NCBI GenBank assembly: GCA_946481735.1 | Contig: CAMLOU010000086.1 | Span: 1-18,115, forward strand | Length of the DNA: 18,115 bases | Reading direction: 5' to 3' | From: an uncultured Cellvibrio sp. | Lineage (GTDB): Bacteria > Pseudomonadota > Gammaproteobacteria > Pseudomonadales > Cellvibrionaceae | Part shown: positions 6,977-14,598 of the stretch, one piece after another | Layout of the letters: every line of letters begins with the position of its first letter | How positions within the stretch are numbered: the stretch's first letter is position 1 | Made by a program: the position numbers and the translations under genes | The notes under the pieces: model-generated | The model's input: only the letters and a program-made list of their open reading frames with translations | Database searches by the model: none | Told to the model about the DNA's origin: nothing

Positions 6977-8206
6977 TTAAAACAACACCCGACACCGAAT
7001 CGTCCCTTCCACATTACGCAATTTCTCCAACGCCTCCTCGCTATACGGCGAATTGATATCCAATACCACATAACCCACTTTCTCATTGGTTTGCAGATAC
7101 TGCGCAACGATGTTGATATTGAAGTCGGAAAAGATTTTGTTGATGGATGACAACACACCCGGCACGTTGGCATGAACGTGCAGCAAGCGATGCGCATCCG
7201 GATGACCAGGCAAAGCCACTTCCGGGAAGTTGACCGAGCTGGTGGTGGTACCGTTGTCGGAGTATTTAATTAATTTCTCTGCCACCTCCACCCCGATATT
7301 CGCCTGAGCTTCCATGGTAGAACCGCCGATATGCGGGGTGAGGATGACGTTGTCCAGGCCGCGCAGGGGACTGACAAATTCATCGTCATTGGCTTTGGGT
7401 TCTTCCGGGAAGACGTCAATGGCGGCGCCCGACAAGTGACCGATACGCACCGCCTGGGCCAGTGCATCAATATCCACCACCGTACCGCGTGATGCATTGA
7501 TCAGGATTGCGCCTTTCTTCATCAAACCGATTTCCCGCGCGCCGATCATGTTTTGTGTGGCATGGGTTTCCGGCACATGCAGGCTGACGATATCAGCTGT
7601 GCTCAGTAACTCATCCAGGCTGCGCATCTGGGTTGCATTGCCCAGGGGCAACTTGGTGATTACGTCGTAAAAACATACGTTCATGCCCAGACCTTCCGCC
7701 AGCACGCTGGTCTGGCTGCCGATAGAGCCGTAACCGATCAGGCCCAGGGTCTTACCGCGAATTTCATAGGAGCCGATGGCCGATTTATCCCAGCCGCCGC
7801 GATGGCACACAGCGTTCTTGGCGGGAATGTTGCGCAGCAACAGGATGGCTTCGGCGATCACCAGTTCGGCGACGGAACGGGTGTTGGAGTAGGGCGCATT
7901 GAACACCGCAACGCCGTGTTCCTGCGCCGCTTTCAGATCGACCTGATTGGTACCGATGCAGAAGCAACCGGCGGCGATTAGCTTGGGCGCGTTTTCGAAC
8001 ACGCGGCGGGTCAGTTGGGTGCGCGAGCGCAGGCCGACAAAGTGGGCATCCTGAATCCGCTCGATCAGTTCGTCTTCGCCCAGCGCGGTCTTCAGATATT
8101 CAATGTTGGTGTAACCGGCGGCGTTGAGCGTGTTGACCGCTGACTGGTGAACGCCTTCCAGCAACAGGAATTTGATCTTGCTTTTGTCTAACGACGTCTT
8201 GCTCAT
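6977..8206 (-). CDS. serA: D-3-phosphoglycerate dehydrogenase
   Basis: SerA oxidises 3-phosphoglycerate to 3-phosphohydroxypyruvate with NAD, the first step of serine synthesis, in the cytoplasm. The 409-residue protein follows E. coli SerA closely: the substrate-domain segment GCFCIGTNQVDL, the nucleotide-binding GLIGYGSIGS, then RGTVVD, DVFPEEP and LTPHIGGSTMEAQ. The catalytic residues fall at Arg240, Glu269 and His292, the same numbers as in E. coli. A C-terminal ACT domain (about 335-409, HANVPGVLSSINKIFSDFNI) suggests feedback inhibition by serine. The start is MSKTSLDKSK, with AGAGGTC upstream; the open frame runs 44 codons further to 8338, but that part is non-conserved and crosses a likely terminator. 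The upstream DUF4197 gene is same-strand but appears to end transcription before serA. Confidence 0.97.
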   Translation of the reverse strand: MSKTSLDKSKIKFLLLEGVHQSAVNTLNAAGYTNIEYLKTALGEDELIERIQDAHFVGLRSRTQLTRRVFENAPKLIAAGCFCIGTNQVDLKAAQEHGVAVFNAPYSNTRSVAELVIAEAILLLRNIPAKNAVCHRGGWDKSAIGSYEIRGKTLGLIGYGSIGSQTSVLAEGLGMNVCFYDVITKLPLGNATQMRSLDELLSTADIVSLHVPETHATQNMIGAREIGLMKKGAILINASRGTVVDIDALAQAVRIGHLSGAAIDVFPEEPKANDDEFVSPLRGLDNVILTPHIGGSTMEAQANIGVEVAEKLIKYSDNGTTTSSVNFPEVALPGHPDAHRLLHVHANVPGVLSSINKIFSDFNINIVAQYLQTNEKVGYVVLDINSPYSEEALEKLRNVEGTIRCRVLF

Positions 8207-8280
8207 GAAAGTCTGACCTCTGGCAATACTGTGGCCCGCGCCTGACGGGAATCTCTGATCGGGAGTGGAAACGGGGGGAT

Positions 8281-8331
8281 AAAAACGGGCGGCATGATAG
8301 CACAGCTCAGCCTGTGGCTGCGCGCCGCCCG
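8281..8331 (-). terminator. Probable terminator between the DUF4197 gene and serA
   Basis: Read on the minus strand, CGGGCGGC (8331-8324) pairs with GCCGCCCG (8293-8286) and is followed directly by TTTTT (8285-8281). The 30-base loop holds a smaller CAGCC/GGCTG hairpin. It lies 25-75 bases after the DUF4197 stop and about 75 bases before the serA start, so it either ends the upstream message or works as a leader structure for serA. Confidence 0.5.
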
Positions 8332-8355
8332 GCGCCAATTACGTCCTGAATACCG

Positions 8356-9072
8356 CTACTTGCTGAAGACGGCACCGATGATGGCGCTGCCGCGCTCCAC
8401 CGGATCTTTACGAATCAACTTTTCCTGGGTAGCCACTTCCTTGAATAACGCCGTCAGGCTCTGGTTCAACACATGCTGTTCCAGATCCAGGTCCGGCTTA
8501 TTGGCGATGGGGAGTTGCTTGTAGGTGCCGAGCAGTTGTTGGTATTGGTTATAGAAGCCGATCTGCCGCAGGTTCTGCTGGATGATGGGCAGGTAGCGCT
8601 GGCGCAGGGTGGACTCGGTTTGCTGGCGGAAATAATCTGTGGCCGCCGTATCGTGACCGCGAATAATCCCCAACGCATCGGTCACCGTCATAGTGCGCAC
8701 GGCACTGATAAAGACATCCTTCGCTTCAACCGCTGCCTTTTCCGCGCCCTGGTTCATCAGCGCTTCGACCTTATCCAGCTGGCCGCCCAAGCCGAACTGG
8801 CGCAGGGTGCTAGCGATAGGCTGGACCGATTGCGGTAATTCGATGCGGTAGAGTGGATTATTACTGTAGCCGCCGGTTTGCGACAGGCTGGCGGCGGCAC
8901 GCCCGCTGCTCAGCTCCAGCGCATCCTTGATGCCGCGCACCAACTGTGCCTGATTACCATAACCACTGGCACTGGCCACGTCGGCACTGGTTTGGAGGAT
9001 TTCCGGCATGCTGGCATTGCAGGCGGCGAGCGTAAGAGGTGCAGCGAGTAACAGGATTTTCAGGGCTTTCAT
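8356..9072 (-). CDS. DUF4197 family lipoprotein
   Basis: This 238-residue protein starts MKALKILLLAAPLTLAACNA, a lipoprotein signal peptide with lipobox LAAC. The residue after the cysteine is Asn, so outer-membrane sorting is likely. The mature part matches the DUF4197 pattern: SGYGNQAQLVRGIKDALELS, an IELPQSVQPIASTLRQFGLG segment, a helical AKDVFISAVRTMTVTDALGI, and DYFRQQTESTLRQRYLPII near the middle. No biochemical function is established for this family as far as I know. The start is fixed by the signal peptide and an AAGGAC ribosome site eight bases upstream; the frame stays open to 9168, but that extension carries no signal and is rejected. It is followed by a likely terminator and then serA. 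The TetR gene lies 67 bases upstream on the same strand. Confidence 0.9.
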   Translation of the reverse strand: MKALKILLLAAPLTLAACNASMPEILQTSADVASASGYGNQAQLVRGIKDALELSSGRAAASLSQTGGYSNNPLYRIELPQSVQPIASTLRQFGLGGQLDKVEALMNQGAEKAAVEAKDVFISAVRTMTVTDALGIIRGHDTAATDYFRQQTESTLRQRYLPIIQQNLRQIGFYNQYQQLLGTYKQLPIANKPDLDLEQHVLNQSLTALFKEVATQEKLIRKDPVERGSAIIGAVFSK

Positions 9073-9139
9073 AATGATGTCCTTGTGATGGAACGGATCG
9101 ATGGGATTGAAACAGATAAAAGCGCCTGCCGGTATGTCG

Positions 9140-9757
9140 TTAACGTTCAAGCTGCCGTGGCTGCACACCCATCAACGCCAGTATCTGCGTTTGCGCGGCG
9201 TTTAATATGGCGCAGCGTTCGGTTTCATCCGGGAGCATACGGGCGAGGGTGATGGCGCCGACCAGTGAGGCGAGCACCGCGCGGGCGCGGTCGCTGATCA
9301 GGCTCGGGTTAATGTCGAGTTTTTGCAAACGGTTGATGGCGGTAATACGGTTTTCAAGCAGTTTGCGCAGGTGGTCGTAGGAGTTTTGTAGCAGCGGGCG
9401 GATGCGTTCGTCGTGCTGACCAATTTCATTGAACAGCAGCGTTTCCGGCGCCGGCTCCAGGTTTTCCTGTTGACGCAGGTTGAGGTAGCTGGTTGCCAGG
9501 GCGATGAGTTTTTTTACTGGCAGCGGCGCCTTGACCAGTCGCGCCCGTCCACGATCTTTCAGGGTTTCCAGAAAAGACGCAGAAAACAGTGCCTCCTTGG
9601 ATTCAAAGTGCGCATAAAACGCCCCGTGGGTCATGCGCGCTTCTTTCATGATCTGGTTGATGGACACCTTCTGAAAACCATAGCGAAAAAACAGCTCCGT
9701 GGCCGATTTAAGGATACGGGCACGGGATTTGATTTTCTGGTCTTTGGGGTAGGGCAT
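9140..9757 (-). CDS. TetR/AcrR family transcriptional regulator
   Basis: This 205-residue protein has the N-terminal TetR DNA-binding domain at residues 12-58: SRARILKSATELFFRYGFQ, then the helix-turn-helix VSINQIMKEARMTHGAFYAH followed by FESKEALF. The remainder is an all-helical ligand/dimer domain with no recognisable specificity. TetR proteins usually repress divergent neighbours until a small ligand binds. Here the neighbour, 108 bases away, is a FabF-type ketosynthase, and a near-perfect palindrome (9776-9791) sits just upstream of this gene's start. The simplest reading is autorepression plus control of the ketosynthase, perhaps by a fatty acyl or hydrophobic ligand. The ATG start is chosen because the homology begins close to it. 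Confidence 0.92.
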   Translation of the reverse strand: MPYPKDQKIKSRARILKSATELFFRYGFQKVSINQIMKEARMTHGAFYAHFESKEALFSASFLETLKDRGRARLVKAPLPVKKLIALATSYLNLRQQENLEPAPETLLFNEIGQHDERIRPLLQNSYDHLRKLLENRITAINRLQKLDINPSLISDRARAVLASLVGAITLARMLPDETERCAILNAAQTQILALMGVQPRQLER

Positions 9758-9775
9758 GGGATGTCAGTGTCTGAA

Positions 9776-9791
9776 TATGATCTTGATCATA
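9776..9791. promoter_or_regulatory. Candidate TetR operator palindrome
   Basis: TATGATC (9776-9782) and GATCATA (9785-9791) are exact reverse complements around a central TT. The site lies 19 bases upstream of the TetR gene's start. On the minus strand its outer half reads TATGAT, a good -10 for the regulator gene; on the plus strand its second half overlaps TTGATC, a possible -35 for the ketosynthase. Size and position suit a TetR dimer. Confidence 0.55.
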
Positions 9792-9810
9792 AGGTGGTGG
9801 TGAGTAGAGT
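9783..9810 (+). promoter_or_regulatory. Candidate promoter of the FabF-type gene
   Basis: TTGATC (9783-9788) and TAGAGT (9805-9810) are separated by 16 bases and each matches the sigma70 consensus at four of six positions. Transcription would start about 50 bases before the ATG at 9866. The -35 lies within the palindrome, so bound repressor would block it. The match is modest. Confidence 0.35.
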
Positions 9811-9865
9811 GATCCGTCTGATTTTCGCGCAACACCACAGCGGATAGCGAGACAAGAGGTATTTC

Positions 9866-11140
9866 ATGAATTCACCCATCGTAGTCACCGGTATGGGCAT
9901 GGTCAGCCCTCTCGGTTGTAGTGTCAAGCTGGTCTGGCAGCGGTTGATTGCCGGTCAGTCAGGTATCGGTTTTATTGATCGGTTCGACACCAGCGACTTC
10001 CCCATCCGCATCGCCGGTCTGGTGCCGGACATTACCCGGGATGCTGAAGCCGGGTTCGATGCCGATGCGGTCATTGAGCCGAAAGAGCGTAAAAAGCTGG
10101 ATCGGTTTTCACTTTATGCCCTGGCAGCGGCGCAGGAAGCCTTGGCCCAGGCAGGTTGGCATCCGCAAAGTCTGGCTGACCAGCAAGCCACAGCCACCGT
10201 TATCGGCACCGGCATCGGCGGCTTTTCCATCATTACTCAGGCACAAAAAACGCTGGATGAACGGGGTTATCGCAAGCTGTCGCCGTTTACCGTGCCGGCA
10301 TTCCTCGCCAACCTGGCGGCGGGTAATGTCTCTATCCGTTATGGTTTTAAAGGCCCCTTGGGCACGCCGGTAACCGCGTGCGCCGCCGGTGTTCAGGCGA
10401 TTGGCGATGGTATGCGGCTGATTCGCAGCGGTGAAGCCAGAGTGGCTTTGGTCGGTGGTACAGAAGCCTGTGTTGATCCGCTGTCCCTGGCAGGTTTTCA
10501 CGCACTGAAAGCGCTGTCGACGGAAGCCGATGCGCCGCACACCGCATCGCGCCCCTTCGATGCACAGCGCAGTGGTTTTGTGATGGGCGAGGGCGCCGGT
10601 TTATTGGTGATCGAAACCCTGGAACATGCGCTGGCTCGCGGTGCGACCCCGCTGGCGATATTGAGCGGTTATGGCACCAGCAGCGATGCACACCATATTA
10701 CCTCGGGACCCGAAGACGGTGCCGGTGCGGCAGCGGCCATGCGGCGCGCCCTGGCGATGGCAAACTTGCAGCCAGCGGATATTCAATACGTGAATGCCCA
10801 TGCGACCTCCACCCCGGTGGGCGACCGTGCTGAAGTGGCCAGTTTGCGCGCGGTGTTTGGCGAGCACTTGCCGCAAGTGCCGGTGTCCTCCACCAAATCA
10901 GCCACCGGCCATTTGCTCGGCGCCGCCGGTGGAGTGGAAAGTATCTTTACGGTGATGGCGACGATAGAAGATCGTTTACCCGCCACGCTGAATCTGGAAC
11001 AGGTGGATGACGATTTGCAGAATCTGGATTTCATCCCGCTGCACAGCAGACAGCAGCGTGTTCAACATGCGCTCTGTAACGGCTTTGGTTTTGGTGGTGT
11101 GAATGCGGCGTTGCTAATAAGCAAGTTGTCCAATGAATAA
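9866..11140 (+). CDS. Beta-ketoacyl-ACP synthase II (FabF family), orphan copy
   Basis: This 424-residue thiolase-fold condensing enzyme adds malonyl-ACP carbon units to an acyl-ACP in fatty acid synthesis. The catalytic triad is complete: Cys172 in GTPVTACAAG, His312 in NAHATSTPVGD and His349 in KSATGHLLGAAGG, with the conserved Lys344 just before. The N-terminal VVTGMGMVSPLG and C-terminal NGFGFGGVNAAL are typical of FabF. Unlike the standard FabF gene it has no acpP, fabG or fabD neighbours, so it is probably a second copy with a special role, such as remodelling chain length or making a particular lipid. AAGAGG lies seven bases before the ATG. It is divergent from a TetR gene with a shared palindrome, suggesting ligand-controlled expression. 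Its stop is eight bases from that of trmO on the other strand. It could also be a condensing enzyme for a secondary metabolite, but no such genes are nearby. Confidence 0.92.
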   Translation: MNSPIVVTGMGMVSPLGCSVKLVWQRLIAGQSGIGFIDRFDTSDFPIRIAGLVPDITRDAEAGFDADAVIEPKERKKLDRFSLYALAAAQEALAQAGWHPQSLADQQATATVIGTGIGGFSIITQAQKTLDERGYRKLSPFTVPAFLANLAAGNVSIRYGFKGPLGTPVTACAAGVQAIGDGMRLIRSGEARVALVGGTEACVDPLSLAGFHALKALSTEADAPHTASRPFDAQRSGFVMGEGAGLLVIETLEHALARGATPLAILSGYGTSSDAHHITSGPEDGAGAAAAMRRALAMANLQPADIQYVNAHATSTPVGDRAEVASLRAVFGEHLPQVPVSSTKSATGHLLGAAGGVESIFTVMATIEDRLPATLNLEQVDDDLQNLDFIPLHSRQQRVQHALCNGFGFGGVNAALLISKLSNE

Positions 11141-11148
11141 CATGCTGA

Positions 11149-11865
11149 TCAGCCGGTGACGACGATGTCCGTTACGAGGGCGAAGGATTCTGCGCTCTGA
11201 GCCGCATAACGCCAGCGTATATCCAGGTCCAGCAAGCGCATGCCGTATACCCGGTCGGAATCGAGCGCCTGATACGGCGGGCGTGGGTCCTGTTGCAGGA
11301 TTTGCGTCAGCAATGATTGCAAATCCAGCCCTTTGCTGCGGAGATAATCCGCGCAGAAATCCCGTGCCGTTGCAGAAAAACGTACCGGCATTTGTGGGGG
11401 TGCTTCCGCCGCAAACCCGTTCACCGCATCCGCCACGCAATCCACATACGGCACGTAGGGTTTGATATCCAGGACTGGCGTGCCGTCGAGCAGATCAACC
11501 CCCGATAACGCCAGCCACAGCTTGCCTTTTTCCTGATGAATACCTTCCAGGCGCACCACCGATAAACCGATCGGCGACGGCCGAACCGGCGAACGGGTGG
11601 CGAAGACGCCGAGGCTTTTATTGCCGCCGAGGCGTGGCGGTTTAACCCTGGGTTTCCACTCTTCACGGCGGTTGGCGTGGAAGACAAATTGAATCCACAG
11701 GTGGCTGCAAGTTTCCAGGCCGTCCAGCGCGGCGGGATCATCATAGGGCGGCAGCAATTCCAGTTGCGCGCGCGCCAGCGGCACCAACCCCGGTTGACGG
11801 GGGATACCAAATTTTTCCTTGAAGCAGGAATGGACGATGCCGATGGCGGGGAGGGTGAATTCCAT
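11149..11865 (-). CDS. trmO: tRNA (N6-threonylcarbamoyladenosine(37)-N6)-methyltransferase TrmO
   Basis: TrmO methylates the t6A37 base of ACY-decoding tRNA-Thr to m6t6A using S-adenosylmethionine. The 238-residue protein shows the TsaA-type beta-barrel family pattern: IGIVHSCFKEKFGIPRQPGL, then LETCSHLWIQFVFHA, RVKPPRLGGNKSLGVFATRS and PIGLSVVRLE, and DLLDGTPVLDIKPYVPYVD. The C-terminal QDPRPPYQ segment is also typical. Length matches the E. coli protein when translation starts at the ATG at 11865. An in-frame GTG at 11907 would add 14 non-conserved residues, and neither has a strong ribosome site, so the start is less certain than the identity. The gene is single, converging with the FabF-type gene and divergent from GH26. 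Confidence 0.95.
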   Translation of the reverse strand: MEFTLPAIGIVHSCFKEKFGIPRQPGLVPLARAQLELLPPYDDPAALDGLETCSHLWIQFVFHANRREEWKPRVKPPRLGGNKSLGVFATRSPVRPSPIGLSVVRLEGIHQEKGKLWLALSGVDLLDGTPVLDIKPYVPYVDCVADAVNGFAAEAPPQMPVRFSATARDFCADYLRSKGLDLQSLLTQILQQDPRPPYQALDSDRVYGMRLLDLDIRWRYAAQSAESFALVTDIVVTG

Positions 11866-12103
11866 GGGGTTATCCGCAGGTGAAAGCCGCAAGGCTACGG
11901 AATTCACCGAGCCCGCTCAAGCGAAACATACGCAACGGACCAAGGAAAAACTTTTAGCAATTTGGTTGGCGCCGCACCTCGGCCTTGCTGGTAGTATGGG
12001 CGTCCAACAGCAGGCCAATCCGGGGATTTATTGTGCGCGTCTCCGGAAAAAAAATCATAAAGCACATCTTTGGAGAACATTAACTACTTGCGTGAGTTTG
12101 CCC

Positions 12104-13345
12104 ATGATCAAAACCCACACTGCTACTGCTAAATGGCTACCCTGTTTATTCACCCGTTGCTTTCTCGCCCTGGCGAGCCTGTTTATTCTTATCTCTTGCG
12201 CGGAGTCTGACCCGGAGCACGCGGCTAACGCTGTGTCTCTCGTAGACGCGAAAGCTACCCCCCAAACCCGCGCGCTCTACCAGAATTTGCATCGATTAAG
12301 CCCCGAACATGTGTTGTTCGGCCACCAGGATGCGCTGGCCTATGGCGTACTGTGGGAGGGCGACGAAGATCGCTCCGACGCCCGCGATGTGACCGGCTCC
12401 CACCCTGCGCTCTATGGTTGGGAGATCGGCAATCTGGAATTGGGTGCTCCGGAAAATCTCGACAAGGTCAACTTCGAGCGTATGCGCCGCTGGATTCAGG
12501 CGGCCTACCAGCGCGGCGGAGTGACCACCATCAGCTGGCACATGAACAGCCCGGCCACCGGCGGCAATGCCTGGGATACCCGGCCCACTGTGGCCGAGAT
12601 CATTCCCGGTGGCAGCAAGCATGAACAGCTCAAGGCGTATCTGGATGCATTTGTCGTCTTCAACGAGCAGTTGGCGCTGACCGATGAGCAGGGCGAAAAG
12701 CACTACATTCCGCTCATCTTCCGCCCCTGGCACGAGCACAACGGCGACTGGTTCTGGTGGGGCAAGGGCCACGCCAGCGAAGCAGATTACATTGCACTCT
12801 GGCGCTTCACCGTGGAATACCTGCGCGATGACAACAAGGTGCACAACCTGATTTACGCCTTCTCGCCCGACCGCAGCCGCACGGACATCAACCATTTCAA
12901 ACGCGACTATCTCTACGGTTACCCTGGTGACGACTATGTCGACATCATCGGCCTGGACAACTACTGGGATCTCGGCCACCCCGCCAACGAGGCCCCGGCA
13001 GAACAACAAAAGCAGGACTTCGCGCGCAGCCTGCAAGCGATTGTTGAGATCGCTAACGAGAAAGGCAAAATCGCCGCGTTGACCGAAGGCGGGCAGGATA
13101 AATTGCCCAATCCGAGGTTTTGGACAGACACCGTCTTACCGGCGATCAACACCAACGCCACAACCCGCCAACTGGCCTACATGATGGTCTGGCGCAATGC
13201 CAACCGGGAACGTGAAGGGCGCGATCATTTCTATGTGCCATACGAGGGCCACGAAGGTGCGGAGGATTTCCTGCATTTTTCCCGTCATGCATTGGTGTTG
13301 TTTGAGAACGAATTGCCAGATATGTATGTGGCACCGTCGCTTTGA
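12104..13345 (+). CDS. GH26 beta-mannanase / mannobiohydrolase lipoprotein
   Basis: This 413-residue protein hydrolyses beta-1,4-mannosidic bonds. A lipoprotein signal peptide ends in the lipobox LISC with Cys32; the next residue is Ala, favouring the outer membrane. The GH26 (beta/alpha)8 domain shows HVLFGHQDALAYGV near the start, the acid/base Glu211 in RPWHEHNGDWFWWG and the nucleophile Glu328 in AALTEGGQDK. Architecture and length resemble the membrane-bound Cellvibrio japonicus Man26C, an exo-acting mannobiohydrolase, so processing of manno-oligosaccharides at the cell surface or in the periplasm is a reasonable inference. The ATG is chosen because the signal peptide starts there; the frame is open 95 codons further upstream without homology. 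The ribosome site is weak and no clear promoter is seen in the 238 bases before it. There is no mannan-utilisation cluster around it. Element B begins five bases after the stop. Confidence 0.93.
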   Translation: MIKTHTATAKWLPCLFTRCFLALASLFILISCAESDPEHAANAVSLVDAKATPQTRALYQNLHRLSPEHVLFGHQDALAYGVLWEGDEDRSDARDVTGSHPALYGWEIGNLELGAPENLDKVNFERMRRWIQAAYQRGGVTTISWHMNSPATGGNAWDTRPTVAEIIPGGSKHEQLKAYLDAFVVFNEQLALTDEQGEKHYIPLIFRPWHEHNGDWFWWGKGHASEADYIALWRFTVEYLRDDNKVHNLIYAFSPDRSRTDINHFKRDYLYGYPGDDYVDIIGLDNYWDLGHPANEAPAEQQKQDFARSLQAIVEIANEKGKIAALTEGGQDKLPNPRFWTDTVLPAINTNATTRQLAYMMVWRNANREREGRDHFYVPYEGHEGAEDFLHFSRHALVLFENELPDMYVAPSL

Positions 13346-13349
13346 CGCC

Positions 13350-13456
13350 GCTGTTGAGGGTACAAGGGGAGTTGAAAACGCGGTGAATACGTTCCTGTAG
13401 CTCCCTCACGTCGTCCTTGACGTGAGGGTTTCAACTCCCCTTTTACCCTCAACAGC
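13350..13456. repeat. Nested hairpin element B
   Basis: The outer arms are 28 bases long (13350-13377 and 13429-13456) and pair with one mismatch. Inside is a perfect hairpin, CCCTCACGTC (13403-13412), loop GTCCTT, GACGTGAGGG (13419-13428), and a 25-base linker (13378-13402) ending CTGTAGCT. In reverse orientation the linker and hairpin match element A, with about 21 of 25 linker positions the same, while the outer arms are unrelated to those of A. It lies immediately after the GH26 stop. Confidence 0.85.
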
Positions 13457-13482
13457 TACCATTGCAGTTGCTGATACTTCCT

Positions 13483-14598
13483 ATGCGACCAAGGTTTTCT
13501 CGCCCGTTAATACTGCTACTATCCCCTCTTTTGCTGACTGGCCCGGATATGCAATTGACCAACTCCCCATCCCTCACACTGCCGCCACAGGTTTCCTGGT
13601 TGTTGTGGCCCGTCGCCCTGTTGTTGGGGGTGGGCATTGCGGCCGGTTCGCTCAGTTACAGCCCGAGCGGGCGAATCAATGTGTTGTGGATCTGGTTGCT
13701 GTGGGCGGGTTTGCCCTTGTTGGGTTCTGTTGCGTCCTTATGGGCGATGTTCTTTGGGAGCGGCCGGCCCTGGTTATTCCAATGGCGCAATCGCACGGTG
13801 CATTGGCACCCTTCAAAACGCCAGCGGTTGGAGATGTTGGCGCTGCTGCAAAGTTTCTGGTTGCTGATCGGCGTGGGCATGCTTGTCGGTTATTGGTTGT
13901 TGTTGCTGTTTACGGACCTGGCTTTTGGCTGGAGTTCGACGCTGATTGATGAGCAACAGACGGTTCTCGCGCTGACCGAAACGATTGCGACACCCTGGCA
14001 GTGGCTGTGGCCGACGGCAGTGCCGGATGCGAACGTTATTGAATCAACCCGCTATATCAGAATCGCGCCGAATGACAACATCGCCGCCGCCGGTGAGTGG
14101 TGGCCGTTTTTGATGGCGAGCCTGTTGTGTTACAACCTGTTGCCGCGATTAGTGCTGCGCGGATTATTGGCCGTGCGGCTGCGACACTTGCGTGGCCACG
14201 AAGTGAATGTGCGGGCGCCGCAAATGACAGTGACCACAACGCCAGCAAGTGTCGCCAGCGAAGCGTCACCGACCGACTGGCAAAACGCGACGGTTATCCA
14301 CTGGGAAATTCGCAACGATGCCGGCACCGTATTAGGCATTGCCGATTGGCAACACGACGAGGCCGCGTTCAAAGGGCTGCTCGCCGACAAACCGCAAAGC
14401 CTGTTGTGGCGCGTTAACGCCAGCCGCTCGCCAGTGGCAGAACTGAGCGACCTGATTCAACTGGCGCGCACTGCTGGCATCACCCGACAGGCATTGCAAG
14501 CCGTGTGTGATGCCACCACGGACCCGGCGCGTCATCTTGCCAGCTGGCGCGCCTTTGCCAATCAACAACAACTTGTCTGGCTTAAGGAAACCACCTGA
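13483..14598 (+). CDS. DUF2868 membrane protein, partner of the downstream GTPase
   Basis: This protein of about 371 residues is built around membrane segments: VSWLLWPVALLLGVGIAAGS, INVLWIWLLWAGLPLLGSVA, LLQSFWLLIGVGMLVGYWLL and a later WWPFLMASLLCYNLLPRLVL. It ends in a cytoplasmic region with IHWEIRNDAG and a hydrophilic helical tail. This matches DUF2868, a family that commonly precedes a DUF3482 GTPase, as here. Function is unknown; the pair is presumed to act together at the inner membrane. The start is uncertain: TTG 13462, ATG 13483 and ATG 13549 are all in frame and none has a clear ribosome site. I chose 13483 because it begins a basic-hydrophobic N-terminus. The protein is shorter than I would expect for DUF2868, with little sequence before the first membrane helix. 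Its TGA overlaps the GTPase ATG by one base, which suggests translational coupling. Confidence 0.78.
   Translation: MRPRFSRPLILLLSPLLLTGPDMQLTNSPSLTLPPQVSWLLWPVALLLGVGIAAGSLSYSPSGRINVLWIWLLWAGLPLLGSVASLWAMFFGSGRPWLFQWRNRTVHWHPSKRQRLEMLALLQSFWLLIGVGMLVGYWLLLLFTDLAFGWSSTLIDEQQTVLALTETIATPWQWLWPTAVPDANVIESTRYIRIAPNDNIAAAGEWWPFLMASLLCYNLLPRLVLRGLLAVRLRHLRGHEVNVRAPQMTVTTTPASVASEASPTDWQNATVIHWEIRNDAGTVLGIADWQHDEAAFKGLLADKPQSLLWRVNASRSPVAELSDLIQLARTAGITRQALQAVCDATTDPARHLASWRAFANQQQLVWLKETT

Noticed and set aside
8207..8338. Longer SerA start at 8338, giving 453 residues
   Set aside because: The 44 extra residues are unlike SerA and cross a likely terminator. The start at 8206 gives catalytic residue numbers identical to E. 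coli SerA.
9073..9168. Longer start for the DUF4197 protein
   Set aside because: It would bury a clear lipoprotein signal peptide that has its own ribosome site.
11140..11153. GCTGATCAGC palindrome at the convergent fabF/trmO ends
   Set aside because: A 10-base palindrome without a T tract, partly inside the trmO stop region; expected by chance at this length.
11819..12103. Upstream extension of the GH26 frame by 95 codons
   Set aside because: It overlaps the start of trmO on the other strand, has no homology, and would bury the signal peptide.
12296..13036. 246-codon open frame opposite GH26
   Set aside because: It is a shadow of the G+C-rich GH26 gene, with low-complexity Val/Ala-rich translation and no start signal.
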